A DNA stretch of 64,000 nt from Pararge aegeria (GCF_905163445.1 NC_053194.1:13310921-13374920), one strand, 5' to 3'. Numbered from the stretch's first letter, positions 10,850-21,059 are shown. Numbers and translations are program-made. Notes: generated by a model not told the origin, from the sequence alone.

Positions 10850-11185
10850 AGGAATATTATTTATTTTGCTTCTAATTAATATTAACTTAAAGTTTTAACG
10901 GAGCCTCCATCTTTGACGTTCACAAAACCATAAAAATTCTTATAAATGATAATCAGCTCGTAAATACCAGCTCGAAAAGGCTCTTAGTGGATTTCTATAT
11001 AAGTTTTTTATACCGAAAAGGGTTGCAAGTGTAAAAAGCACATAAAAAGCATAAAATCGGAGTCGTTACCCCTTTGACGCGTAGAATTTTATTACGACGA
11101 CAGTTGACGTATAGGACGTAAACCGAATGTACTGTGTCAAAGAGTAAAAGTTTGCTCAGGTTTGAAAATTGAAAAAAATTATTTA
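10850..11185. other. Unassigned AT-rich stretch
   Basis: Nothing recognised. Confidence 0.4.
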
Positions 11186-11189
11186 TTTT

Positions 11190-11432
11190 GACGGCCGAGT
11201 GGCGCAGTGGGCAGCGACTCTGCTTTCCGAGTCCAAGGCCGTGGGTTCGATTCCCACAACTGGAGAGTGTTTGTGTGATGAACGTGATGTATATTTTAAG
11301 TATTTATGTGTATATTCATAAAAAAATAAACATCAGCGATCTCAGTACCCATAACACAAGTTACGCTTACTTTGGGGCTAGATGGCGATGTGTGTATTGT
11401 CGTAGTATATTTATTATTTATTCTATTAGTAT
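11190..11432 (+). mobile_element. SINE-A copy, full length
   Basis: Starts GACGGCCGAG. The A box TGGCGCAGTGGG at 11200-11211 and the B box GGTTCGATTCC at 11244-11254 fit the RNA polymerase III internal promoter consensus, at tRNA-like spacing. The body carries the family landmarks TGTTTGTGTGATGAACGTGA, CCCATAACACAAG, CTTACTTTGGGGCTAGATGG and GTCGTAGTATATTTATT. The 127-codon open frame starting at 11188 is read-through of this element, not a gene. Confidence 0.9.
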
Positions 11433-11434
11433 AT

Positions 11435-12010
11435 TTATTATGTACTATACTTATTTAGATATGTTTTTTATTTTCAAGGTATTAGATACCGTAGTTTTTA
11501 AGCACTATTATTTCCAAAGAAATGACAATATAGTAAAAAGAAAAAAAACTAAGTATTTATATATCACCTAGATCAAGCTATCTAGCTACCTATGACGTAC
11601 GTTCCATAAAACATAACATACCTATCTAAGAACATTTACAAACTAATACGGCATTGTCTACATGCATAAAACTGCATGAATCAAGTCGATCCGAATTTAT
11701 AGCACCATTTTTTTTGTGTAGTTTTGTTTCTAGTTGACACAGTATACACATATTTTTTTACTCTGTGACAATTTTGGGCGGGGTGAATAAAGTTGCGTGA
11801 CAAAACAAAGCCGCACGCACACTGTCAAATGATAACTTCACGTCTATCAATTTCCAGAGGAATGGAACACTGCGGAGTGCTTAAAGTTTACTATGGCCTT
11901 CATAGATAAGCTGGCCCAATAGAATTAGTATGTATACCCTAACCATTAATGTACTTTCCAACTGACTTTTGTTTTTGACAGTGATATTTGTGGACAACAA
12001 TCAGTATCCG
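11435..12010. other. Unassigned stretch
   Basis: No recognisable gene or repeat. Confidence 0.4.
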
Positions 12011-12014
12011 TACC

Positions 12015-12205
12015 AGTATTATAAATAGGTAAGAGTGTCTGTTTGATTATTTGTTATTTCCTTACTTCTGTTCGGCGCAACTGATCAACTCTTTTAATGA
12101 TATTTGAGACGACGTGCCGTGTAACTTGCTTCCTGGAGATGGAATTAGGATAATATTTATGCCGGAAAATCTAATGATAAATATTACCTGCGGGATTTAA
12201 GAAAA
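12015..12205 (+). mobile_element. Helitron-like fragment
   Basis: Starts with a TATTATAAATAGGTAAGAGT-type end, runs through TGTCTGTTTGATTATTTGTT and CTTCCTGGAGATGGAATTAG, and ends near TACCTGCGGGATTT. From memory this matches the order of motifs in non-autonomous Helitron-like elements of Lepidoptera. The CTAG terminus is missing. Confidence 0.45.
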
Positions 12206-12497
12206 ATACATTTATTACCCTATGCATTTACAGCTTATGCAAAAATATGTCGATATGCACTTGACTCCTTATGTCAGCATTCACTTAGATGACTTAACAA
12301 TATCCTATCCTACAAAAATTAAGATATATCTTAGTGTTATTATTTTTGTAGGATGTCAACAGTCAAACTTCTTATGAACGCTTACACGCTTTTGCACAAG
12401 TGCAATAATAACAGAACCTCTTTACAGTGTATCACGCATATTTAACAATTATTATAGGTATTCAAATTCTTGCAGAACTGTAAGAGTTTTCATCCCT

Positions 12498-12552
12498 ACT
12501 ATACTTACTATACTATACTATACTATACTATACTATACTATACTATACTTAC
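12498..12552 (+). repeat. CTATA pentanucleotide microsatellite
   Basis: About eight near-perfect CTATA units, interrupted by CTTACTATA at both sides. It directly precedes the Helitron-like element, where such AT-rich runs are common. Confidence 0.9.
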
Positions 12553-13008
12553 TATTAATATTATAAATGTCAATGTAAGTTTGTTTGTTACGCTTTCATG
12601 CAAAAACTACTTAACCGATCCTCATGAAACTTTGTACACATATTCTTGGAAGTGTTAAAAGTAATATAGGATACTTTTTATCCCGTCATTAAGCTTGGTT
12701 CCTTTGGGAAAGAGGCTGAAAGTGTTTGACGATTTTACACCATAACTCCGCCAAATTTTAAACGATTTAAATAATTATTTTTATACTATAGAGGTTATAA
12801 TATATGTTTAATTTTGTCCAAACTTTGTGTAGATCTGATGAATGTGGTTGGAGATAGAGCACATAACTCCTTAGCGGACAACAAGCAAACCCCTCATTTA
12901 AGGCTGAGCGACACTGAATACTTTAATTTTTTTTAGAACTACTACTAAATTGAATGCCACATCAAAAAACAAAATCAAACGCAGACGAAGTCGCGTGCAA
13001 CAGCTAGT
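12551..13008 (+). mobile_element. Non-autonomous Helitron-like element ending in CTAG
   Basis: Landmarks in order: ATTATAAATGTCAATGTAAG, GTTTGTTTGTTACGCTTTCA, CAAAAACTACTTAACCGATC, GGATACTTTTTATCCCG, CCCCTCATTTAAGG, CACATCAAAAAACAAAATCA, GCAGACGAAGTCGCGTGCAA, then CAGCTAG followed by T. A CTAG end before T is typical of Helitrons (CTRR end, AT insertion site). No coding capacity. The last 119 bases are repeated at 14786-14905 because the tandem duplication begins inside this element. Confidence 0.65.
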
Positions 13009-13018
13009 ATGATATAAG

Positions 13019-13166
13019 AACTCTCAGGCATGCAGGTTTCCTCACGATGCTTTCCTTCACTGCAGCAAGTTATATTTTATTTCTTAAAACGCACGCAACT
13101 TAGAGAAGTTAGAGGTGCGTGCCGCCCGAAAGTGAAGTCGAGCTCTTACGCAATGCGCTATCGCCG
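13019..13166 (-). mobile_element. SINE-B fragment, copy 1 of the duplication
   Basis: Minus-strand middle and head of SINE-B: CTCAGGCATGCAGGTTTCCT, CTTAAAACGCACGCAACTTA, GAAAGTGAAGTCGAGCTCTT and CGCAATGCGCTATCGCCGCT. The tail half is missing. The 87-codon plus-strand frame at 13030 is antisense to it. Confidence 0.8.
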
Positions 13167-13169
13167 CTT

Positions 13170-13610
13170 GTACAAAAATAATAATATAATGAAATTCAGA
13201 TGGCAGAACTTTTTATTTTTAGTGATTTGCGTAGTGCTTAGTAAAATGTACTTAGACTGTCAGCCAAGATACTGGATGATAATTATTTTATAGGATATCA
13301 TTGTGTGATCAATCAAATGCTGGGATCTAAGTAAAATTATTTGAAGTAAGCCCTATTATATAGTATTGAAGTAAGCGTGAATCCTTTTCACTAAAAACAA
13401 ACTGTCAAATAGAAAATTTTACTTTGGACGAAGTATAATTTCGGATATTAATAACTAATGGCGAAGTTTGTTTCAATAAAGAGCAAGGACGGAACAGTAA
13501 AATTATAAGGTTTAATAAGATTGATTGTTCTATAAACTAAATCTTTGTCAAGTGTTATGGCTGTTTTGATATAAAAACTGGTAATCCAATCATTTGTGGG
13601 CTTGAGTAAT
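13170..13610. other. Unassigned part of duplicated unit (copy 1)
   Basis: No recognisable repeat or gene; its twin lies at 15067-15507. Confidence 0.4.
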
Positions 13611-13614
13611 TTTT

Positions 13615-13665
13615 TTTTAACATAATTTCTAAGATGGTTTTAGACCTACCAATACATACGAGTAA
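13615..13665 (+). mobile_element. CR1/Jockey-like coding fragment
   Basis: TTTCTAAGATGGTTTTAGAC followed by CTACCAATACAT is a diverged copy of the block that encodes IPKVILDLPMH at 39692-39650 and 23877-23909. Only about 50 bases remain. Confidence 0.5.
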
Positions 13666-13669
13666 GTCA

Positions 13670-13870
13670 AATTCAATGTCGAAGTCAAAAATATCTTTAT
13701 TCAAGTACGAGGTGACAGTTTTGATGCGTACATTACATTGGATTTACACGGTAGTAAGATGGTGGTGATAACAAATATTCGTAAACTTAAAACGAAAGCT
13801 ACGAGGGTTCCAAACACGTCCTGGGCTAAGAAGAAGCCCCCAACAAACTTAGCCGGGGTTTTTTTTATTC
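13670..13870 (-). mobile_element. LINE 3' end, minus strand
   Basis: Starts with reversed GAATTTGA-type tail sequence (GTCAAATTCAATGTC), then AAAATATCTTTATTCAAGTA and GAAAGCTACGAGGGTTCCAA, ending at AAACTTAGCCGGGGTTTTTT. A related start occurs at 61712. From memory this order is common at lepidopteran LINE 3' ends. Confidence 0.5.
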
Positions 13871-13929
13871 CGATAATGAGTTAACACATTTATAACAGCG
13901 AATAAATCTTTGATGTAGGAACAGGGAAC

Positions 13930-14010
13930 CTACAGTTATTTAACGACACCGTCTCGGTAGAATCTTCCTTCCGAACCGTTGGTAGAGGCACTAACAGACA
14001 TTTAACCTTT
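13930..14010 (+). mobile_element. CR1/Jockey-like 3' end fragment
   Basis: CTCGGTAGAATCTTCCTTCC and CGTTGGTAGAGGCACTAACA match the 3' end seen at 1080-1245. Both sides are lost. Confidence 0.55.
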
Positions 14011-14239
14011 TGTTGTCTGGACTTGAATTTATAAAATGGCAAAAAGGGTCCATATGAATTTTATTTAAATATTGTTATTTATTTACAAAAAACACACAGG
14101 TTTGTTATATTTGCTAACAGAGAAAAAAGTCAAGGTACGTTAACTACAGAACACTAATGCCAGTTTTAGCATGTTGTGTATAAATATTAGTGACTAATAA
14201 TATTACGACGATTAATATTGTCTCGTACATCAGTGGGTA

Positions 14240-14620
14240 ATTCATTCATCATATCAACCAATTGACGACCACTGCTGGACATAGGTCTTTTGTAGGGAGT
14301 TCCACAATACACAATCCTGGGCCGCTTGCCTCCAGTGGCTCCCAGCTACTCGCCTGATGTCATCTGTCCACCTCGTTGGGGGCCGACCAACGCTGCGTTT
14401 TCCGGTGCAGGTTCGCCATTCCAGCACCTTAAGACCCCAACAGTCCATCAGTTCCATCTTCAGCTTCGCGAGTCGCTGAGCTATGCCGGTAAGTCTAGTT
14501 CTTCTGCCGATCTCCTCATTTATAGATATACTCCTAGCTTATTTCCATCGCCTGCTGAGTAACGTTGAGCATTCTTATGAGGCCCATAGCCCATGGCCAT
14601 GTCCTTTCTTATAATTCATT
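14240..14620 (-). pseudogene. RTE-type LINE polymerase C-terminus, copy 1
   Basis: The minus-strand frame from 14457 to 14254 contains GKRSVGRPPTRWTDDIRRVA, then GSHWRQAAQD and VLWNSLQKTYVQQW. This is a hallmark C-terminal end of the endonuclease/reverse-transcriptase protein of RTE-like elements of Lepidoptera. Further upstream (14458-14620 on the plus strand) the frame is broken, although more polymerase-like sequence can be guessed. A GATGA-like tail is seen reversed at 14245. Catalytic domains are absent, so it is dead. Confidence 0.8.
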
Positions 14621-14915
14621 AAATAGGAGAATATATCTCTACTATATCTTACTAAGTGCCTGTTGATCTACCAATTTTAAGAAGACTGAAATTTACATGA
14701 TTGTGAAATTCAGAATGTTAAAAAAAGCATTTTCAGAATTTGATATTCAATCACTTTGTTCTTCAGGGGTGGTCTCGTCGCTCTCACCCCTCATTTAAGG
14801 CTGAGCGACACTGAATACTTTAATTTTTTTTAGAACTACTACTAAATTGAATGCCACATCAAAAAACAAAATCAAACGCAGACGAAGTCGCGTGCAACAG
14901 CTAGTATGATATAAG

Positions 14916-15063
14916 AACTCTCAGGCATGCAGGTTTCCTCACGATGCTTTCCTTCACTGCAGCAAGTTATATTTTATTTCTTAAAACGCACGCAACTTAG
15001 AGAAGTTAGAGGTGCGTGCCGCCCGAAAGTGAAGTCGAGCTCTTACGCAATGCGCTATCGCCG
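14916..15063 (-). mobile_element. SINE-B fragment, copy 2 of the duplication
   Basis: Twin of 13019-13166. The single visible substitution between the two units lies just beyond its head, at 15073. Confidence 0.8.
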
Positions 15064-15066
15064 CTT

Positions 15067-16035
15067 GTACAATAATAATAATATAATGAAATTCAGATGG
15101 CAGAACTTTTTATTTTTAGTGATTTGCGTAGTGCTTAGTAAAATGTACTTAGACTGTCAGCCAAGATACTGGATGATAATTATTTTATAGGATATCATTG
15201 TGTGATCAATCAAATGCTGGGATCTAAGTAAAATTATTTGAAGTAAGCCCTATTATATAGTATTGAAGTAAGCGTGAATCCTTTTCACTAAAAACAAACT
15301 GTCAAATAGAAAATTTTACTTTGGACGAAGTATAATTTCGGATATTAATAACTAATGGCGAAGTTTGTTTCAATAAAGAGCAAGGACGGAACAGTAAAAT
15401 TATAAGGTTTAATAAGATTGATTGTTCTATAAACTAAATCTTTGTCAAGTGTTATGGCTGTTTTGATATAAAAACTGGTAATCCAATCATTTGTGGGCTT
15501 GAGTAATTTTTTTTTAACATAATTTCTAAGATGGTTTTAGACCTACCAATACATACGAGTAAGTCAAATTCAATGTCGAAGTCAAAAATATCTTTATTCA
15601 AGTACGAGGTGACAGTTTTGATGCGTACATTACATTGGATTTACACGGTAGTAAGATGGTGGTGATAACAAATATTCGTAAACTTAAAACGAAAGCTACG
15701 AGGGTTCCAAACACGTCCTGGGCTAAGAAGAAGCCCCCAACAAACTTAGCCGGGGTTTTTTTTATTCCGATAATGAGTTAACACATTTATAACAGCGAAT
15801 AAATCTTTGATGTAGGAACAGGGAACCTACAGTTATTTAACGACACCGTCTCGGTAGAATCTTCCTTCCGAACCGTTGGTAGAGGCACTAACAGACATTT
15901 AACCTTTTGTTGTCTGGACTTGAATTTATAAAATGGCAAAAAGGGTCCATATGAATTTTATTTAAATATTGTTATTTATTTACAAAAAACACACAGGTTT
16001 GTTATATTTGCTAACAGAGAAAAAAGTCAAGGTAC
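15067..16035. other. Second-copy counterpart of 13170-14138
   Basis: Carries the twins of the CR1/Jockey-like fragment (15512-15562), the minus-strand LINE 3' end (15567-15767) and the CR1/Jockey-like 3' fragment (15827-15907). The remainder is unassigned. Confidence 0.6.
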
Positions 16036-16136
16036 GTTAACTACAGAACACTAATGCCAGTTTTAGCATGTTGTGTATAAATATTAGTGACTAATAATAT
16101 TACGACGATTAATATTGTCTCGTACATCAGTGGGTA

Positions 16137-16517
16137 ATTCATTCATCATATCAACCAATTGACGACCACTGCTGGACATAGGTCTTTTGTAGGGAGTTCC
16201 ACAATACACAATCCTGGGCCGCTTGCCTCCAGTGGCTCCCAGCTACTCGCCTGATGTCATCTGTCCACCTCGTTGGGGGCCGACCAACGCTGCGTTTTCC
16301 GGTGCAGGTTCGCCATTCCAGCACCTTAAGACCCCAACAGTCCATCAGTTCCATCTTCAGCTTCGCGAGTCGCTGAGCTATGCCGGTAAGTCTAGTTCTT
16401 CTGCCGATCTCCTCATTTATAGATATACTCCTAGCTTATTTCCATCGCCTGCTGAGTAACGTTGAGCATTCTTATGAGGCCCATAGCCCATGGCCATGTC
16501 CTTTCTTATAATTCATT
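16137..16517 (-). pseudogene. RTE-type LINE polymerase C-terminus, copy 2
   Basis: Identical twin of 14240-14620. The 67-codon minus-strand frame 16354-16151 repeats that of copy 1 without change, as does the antisense frame at 16223. Confidence 0.8.
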
Positions 16518-16689
16518 AAATAGGAGAATATATCTCTACTATATCTTACTAAGTGCCTGTTGATCTACCAATTTTAAGAAGACTGAAATTTACATGATTG
16601 TGAAATTCAGAATGTTAAAAAAAGCATTTTCAGAATTTGATATTCAATCACTTTGTTCTTCAGGGGTGGTCTCGTCGCTGGTCTGGAAT

Positions 16690-17510
16690 GCTTTGGAAAT
16701 CATCATTGTGAAAACGACATAATGGATTAATTAATTTAAAGACAAACGAGCTTATACATTATACAATGAATTTCTAAACCTTACTCCGATTTACTTTTCG
16801 GAGAACTTGGAATTTTAGTAAGTATAAAGAGGAAATTCTTGTCCGCGAAACTTTTACAGTCTTACACAAAACAATCACGTATATTACCTAAAATAATTAA
16901 CATTCACACTTCATGAATAACCAGTAACGTATCGGATAAAGAGTATAACTCCTAACGAGAGAGTGGCCAATTGGAAAATATTATTTTCATGAGGCTAATT
17001 GGTAAATTCTTTGAAAACTCAGCACTCTAAAATTTCACGATAGTTATTTTATTGTTCGAAAATACCTTTTAGTTAAGGATTTTCACTATTCCTGTATTTT
17101 ATACATTCCTACAATGTTTGCAATAATTTAGTTTAATTTGTGTGCATTGTTTAAGAATAGTTAAACACATAAATAAATTTAAACAAAACGGGCATAGCTG
17201 CTACATTGCGCCGTTGGTTGATTTTTTTCGAAAGAAGGCTGTCAGTTATATCTGAGTTAATTACGCGAAAAGAGTAGGTACTATGTAATACACCAAAAGT
17301 CTATGTTCAGCTTCTTTTCTTTGAATCAGCACAGTTCCAGACATTTTGTTTCTGTTAAAAGAGAGTATTTTATTAAATTCCTTTAAGCTTGAACGCTAAT
17401 CTCAGTAATGGCAATCAAATCACTACAGCATGGAAATCTAAAGTTACAAGATACGAATAGTTTTAATTATTATCATGGAACTACTGTGCGGCAAAGTCAA
17501 GCCTACTTTC
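16690..17510. other. Unassigned stretch
   Basis: AT-rich DNA immediately after the duplication; no repeat family or gene recognised. Confidence 0.4.
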
Positions 17511-17514
17511 CTCC

Positions 17515-17700
17515 ACTTTCATCACATTACCGGCCCCCTACAGAGCACAGGTCTTCTCCCACAATGAGAAGGGGTGAAGGTCGTAGTCCACCACGATGGC
17601 CCAGTGTGGATTGGTGAACCCCACACCCCTTTGAGAACATTATGTTGTTTGATGTTTTCCTTCACCGTTGAAGCAAGTGATATTATAATTACTTAAATTT
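17515..17700 (-). mobile_element. SINE-B fragment
   Basis: Minus strand: tail side ACCGGCCCCCTACAGAGCAC, then CCACAATGAGAAGGGGTGAA, CAGTGTGGATTGGTGAACCC and CTTCACCGTTGAAGCAAGTG. The tRNA-like head is missing. It abuts the retroelement coding remnant that begins near 17710. Confidence 0.8.
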
Positions 17701-17709
17701 CATTTAATT

Positions 17710-18035
17710 ACTAACATCCAGGCCACCTCGTCAATGGTAGGTGCGGCTGCTACCAGTGCCGAGCAGGCCAAGAGGCGTAAATATGAAAACCTGGATAGCA
17801 GTTTCTTTTTTGTGCCTTTTGGAGTAGAGACTTTGGGACCGTGGGGTCCGGAGGCAAGAGCCCTTTTCAAAGAATTATCGAAAAGGGTTATCGAGTCTTC
17901 CGGTGATCCTAGAGCGGGCAGTTACCTTGGCTAACGAATTTGTTTGGCCATCCAGAGGGGCAATACTGCCAGCATCTTAGAAACTGTGTCTCGCTGCGGT
18001 GGTTTCGAGGACGTTTTAGATTTTATTTAGTTTTA
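17710..18035 (+). pseudogene. Retroelement polymerase C-terminus, broken by a stop
   Basis: From 17734 the frame reads GAAATSAEQAKRRKYENLDS, then FVPFGVETLGPWGPEARALF and SGDPRAGSYLG. This is a well-marked C-terminal signature of a non-LTR-type reverse transcriptase found in many invertebrates. A TAA at 17932-17934 sits where the family has glutamine (a single C-to-T change), and the same frame continues with RICLAIQRGNTASILET before the next stop near 18029. The 5' part ends next to the SINE-B at 17515-17700. Confidence 0.75.
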
Positions 18036-19200
18036 AATAATTTATTTTAGGTTATATTTATAAAACAATTATCTTAAATTTCTCGACTTTAATTACTAAT
18101 TATTCATATGATAGTGTAAAGAAGCTAAGTGGCATTTATGTCTACGATGTCACTTTTGTCCTACCTTCTATCGTTAAGGTTCAATGTCTTTAGTCAGGGT
18201 ATTGGGTTCGCAAAAAGCAAGCACATTAGTATGCGAGACCGAATTTAATGGGCCCAGAGGGCAACGTGTCCACATCATCTTTATTAATGGGGACAAATTA
18301 AACCTTATTTAAGCCGGGAACGTACGATTTTTCTCTTTCATCTCGTAAATTAAATACAACGAATGCTACTTAAGCCAAACATCATTAAATGAAACCATTT
18401 GTTTGTGTCAATTTGATATGGCAAATTTGCACTTATTTGGATCGATTTTTGTAGATTATAAAGTACGATTGTAAGCTCATGAAGGACTACAAAAATCGAA
18501 TGGTGAACTGATAAACTAAACTGTAACAAAATTCTCCAAAATAACAGTGACAATATTAGCTTTCGCATACAAATGTAATTTTACATGAAGAGCCCAAAGA
18601 CTAACAAAAGTAGAGGACCTGTTATAACTACGAAAAAAGCGTGCCTGCGTGTACAGCGTGCTAAGTATGAAGTACTCGTATACTAAAATAGTCTTACGTT
18701 ACGCAGTCTAACTTTTATAACTTTTTGAATCGTTAAAAAAATAAATAAATAAAATACAATATCTCAGAAACAGTGGTTCGTAGGGAAAAAAATAATGATA
18801 CAAATTTTATAGGTAATTTTATGATCTACAATTTTTGTAATAGATACCATTATGATAAAACTTACCCCTTTGATGAAAATTGCGAGAAACTCATTTTCTT
18901 GACCTTTACTAAATTTTTTTCAATACACGGGAATGATGGGGAACTTTTGAATATTATTTATAATTATGTTTTAAACAATTCTACTGATATTCAGCTTTTT
19001 GGGATTTTATGTACCTTTATTATGTCTAAATTGACCGGATATAGGGCATTCTATTGTAACAAATTATTTATATAAAACGTCAAATACAAAATAACTTTAA
19101 CCGTTGTTACTAACGAAAGGGCATGCTCAAGCTCACCTACAGTATTTGGCCGTCCCTTAATTTTCCTTATTTATTGGAACAACTCTATATAAATACTACT
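18035..19200. other. Unassigned stretch
   Basis: Short GC-richer patch at 18185-18275 (CAGGGTATTGGGTTCGCAAA; AATGGGCCCAGAGGGCAACG) might be a diverged retrotransposon remnant. The 100-codon frame at 18773 is rich in N, F and I, has no recognisable domain, and lies in AT-rich DNA, so it is probably a chance frame. Confidence 0.3.
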
Positions 19201-19204
19201 GAAT

Positions 19205-19445
19205 TGATTGATTTATTACGTTACTATCAAATAAACACGATGCGGAACACCAAAAACTTCAGCTTATTGTACAAGGTAAAGTGGCAGGCAGAAGAAGGCC
19301 TGGCCGAAGAAGAATATCATGGCTCAAAAATCTAAGACAATGGTTTGGAAAGAGCACCAAATCATTGTTTAGAGCAGCGGTGTCCAAGGTAGAGATAGCC
19401 CTAATGATTGCCAACCTTCGTAAGGAGACGGCACCCTAAGAAGAA
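19205..19445 (+). pseudogene. Non-LTR polymerase C-terminus with intact stop
   Basis: One frame runs from about 19236 to the stop at 19437-19439 and reads HDAEHQKLQLIVQGKVAGRR, then RISWLKNLRQWFG and FRAAVSKVEIALMIANLRKE TAP. I recognise this as the C-terminal end of a lepidopteran LINE polymerase. The arginine-rich RRRPGRRR stretch before WLKNLRQWF is characteristic. An AAGAAGAAGAAG tail follows the stop, so this is a normal but severely 5'-truncated 3' end. The shorter frame at 19123-19335 is out of phase with it. Confidence 0.75.
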
Positions 19446-19449
19446 GAAG

Positions 19450-20080
19450 ATCAAATAAATTGGTTTGAACCGGATTTCTATTTTTAAAATGGAAATGGCA
19501 TCCTTTCTAAAAAAAAAAAGAGTGTATTTCCTGGTTAAATTAAAAATGAACCATATTCATACATAAGTAACTTTCAATGAGGTTAATTAAAACACATGTG
19601 TCCTATCTATGTTCCTGATCCTTTTATCGATGTGATAAGATCCACGATACGATCAAGTGAGATGAAAAATAGGTTACCTATATGTATTGAATAGCGAAAG
19701 TACTGAGATTAAATAACGTATTTTTGATGGAATAGATTGAAACCGACTTTTAAAATTGGAATGGCAGCCATTTTGCCTTAAATCCTTTTTTCTTTTTTTT
19801 AGTCTGTTAAATTAGTTTGCCGCGAAGTGCGGGGCGTTCGTTGCGTTTGACAGGTGGTGTGCGCCATAATTGCGGCCGGGGGCAATTCTTTTCAAAAAGC
19901 TTCATGGCTGTATTTAAAAAAAATGTCCCCTTATTATTGCGATACTTGTTTCTTTACGGCTCATTAAATGGTAAACGGAAAGTTTGGTTCCAATTGGAGT
20001 ATTGAGTTATAAGATCTTATAAGATCACATAGCGTGCTTTTATGATTTTTTTTTCTTTTTATTATGCTTATGCTATAAGT
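19450..20080. other. Unassigned stretch with a diverged direct repeat
   Basis: Segments 19464-19520 and 19735-19805 resemble each other (TTTTTAAAATGGAAATGGCA versus TTTTAAAATTGGAATGGCAG), suggesting two remnants of one element. TTATAAGATC occurs twice in tandem near 20008-20028. Confidence 0.3.
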
Positions 20081-20129
20081 GGTGGAATTATAAGCCCATG
20101 ACTGGAATTGCACCCAGGGATAATTTATT

Positions 20130-20315
20130 TTGAATCTAAGAGCGGACTCACCTGTAAGGGGTACGGAGCATAGGAAGTTGACCCCAATCGGTTTGTACGT
20201 GTGTTATTCCGAAATGCTAAGAAGCTTGGGCACACATCTTTGTGTGTGTTTGTGTCTTCTTTGTTTGCTGACTAGCCCATAGTGGAAGCCCCAAACAATA
20301 GACCAAACTAGTGGT
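20130..20315 (-). mobile_element. SINE-C body fragment, inverted pair left member
   Basis: Minus-strand body: GACTCACCTGTAAGGGGTAC, ACCCCAATCGGTTTGTACGT and GACTAGCCCATAGTGGAAGC correspond to the end and middle of the family. The tRNA-like head is not visible. It faces the plus-strand copy at 20375. Confidence 0.6.
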
Positions 20316-20374
20316 GAAAAATTGTTACCTTATCTTTTTGGAGACTAATGCTGCATTTGTTTTTTGACGTTCTC

Positions 20375-20668
20375 TGGGAACCGAGTGAGCGCTATGGTCT
20401 ATGTTCCTAAAAGTTTACGCGCAACCATTTTGTTTTTTTGTCTGGTGGGAGGGTTCGGCTGACTAGTTACCACCCTGCCGACAAACACGTGTCGCTAAGC
20501 GATTTGGCGTTCCGGTATGATGTCGCGAGAAGCCGATTATGGTTCTGGATTCCATATATGTATGGATATAACTACCATACTCCCTAACAGGTTAACCCGC
20601 TATTATCTTAGACTATTTCATTACTTACCACGAGTTGAGATTGCAGCCAAGGGCTAACTTGTTGCTAA
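20375..20668 (+). mobile_element. SINE-C copy, inverted pair right member
   Basis: The diverged head (GAACCGAGTGAGCGCTATGG) leads to a well-preserved body: TCTGGTGGGAGGGTTCGGCT, TTACCACCCTGCCGACAAAC, CTCCCTAACAGGTTAACCCG and TTGAGATTGCAGCCAAGGGC. The B box region is interrupted. Confidence 0.75.
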
Positions 20669-20674
20669 AATCAA

Positions 20675-20745
20675 AGGTTGCCTAGCGGAGATCGTTACTA
20701 AGCGAAAAGGACGCCTTTGATATTTTAAATAAATAAACATAAAAA
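20675..20745 (+). mobile_element. AAGGCCGCCTTT-family LINE 3' fragment
   Basis: GGTTGCCTAGCGGAGATCGT and CGAAAAGGACGCCTTTGATA match the block at 4415, followed by an AAATAAATAAAC tail. Confidence 0.6.
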
Positions 20746-21058
20746 AACAGTAATGTATATGCGCCGAAAATAGGTAGGTAACCAACCAACAAAGAACAGA
20801 AGCACATTTCATAATAGATTTTACTAAAAATGGTAATTACTTATTGGAATTATAATCTCCTGGTTTTTTTACTGGGCCTCTAGAGACTGTTTTTAATATT
20901 TAATTCAGCGATGAAGCTTTAATCTTTGTTTTTTATTAACATTGTCTCTCTTTAAAAAATATTCTGAACCGTAAGTAACTAGTTCGGTTACTTGTACATA
21001 GATATTTAACCTAGATAGTTAACTACCTATTCGCAAATGAAAATTTATATAAATATAA
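20745..21058. other. Unassigned stretch
   Basis: Nothing recognised. Confidence 0.4.
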
Positions 21059-21059
21059 A

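Larger units (their letters stand above)
12889..14782. repeat. Tandem duplication, first 1,894-bp unit
   Basis: This unit recurs at a constant offset of 1,897 bases (14786-16679) with no indel. By eye I found one substitution, A at 13176 versus T at 15073. The unit starts inside the Helitron-like element and contains its 3' end, a SINE-B fragment, retrotransposon 3' ends and an RTE coding remnant. All open frames in it occur twice for this reason. It is either a very young segmental duplication or an assembly artefact. Confidence 0.95.
14786..16679. repeat. Tandem duplication, second 1,894-bp unit
   Basis: Direct repeat of 12889-14782. The junction carries three extra bases, CTC at 14783-14785, and there is no microhomology at the edges: AAACCCC versus CTCACCCC at the left edge and CGTCGCTC versus CGTCGCTG at the right edge. 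Non-homologous end joining after a break would explain this. Confidence 0.95.

Noticed and set aside
11190..11264. A true tRNA gene
   Set aside because: A and B boxes are present, but the sequence continues into a SINE body, recurs many times, and I could not fold a convincing cloverleaf with paired acceptor ends.
11188..11571. The longest open frame in the window (127 codons)
   Set aside because: It starts in the tRNA-like head of a SINE-A copy and reads through its non-coding body. The same frame start occurs at 60394 in another copy.
13030..15190. Two identical 87-codon frames as a duplicated gene pair
   Set aside because: The frames are antisense to a SINE-B fragment and are copied only because of the tandem duplication.
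18773..19075. 100-codon open frame as a possible gene
   Set aside because: Low-complexity AT-rich composition, no recognisable domain and no clear start context.
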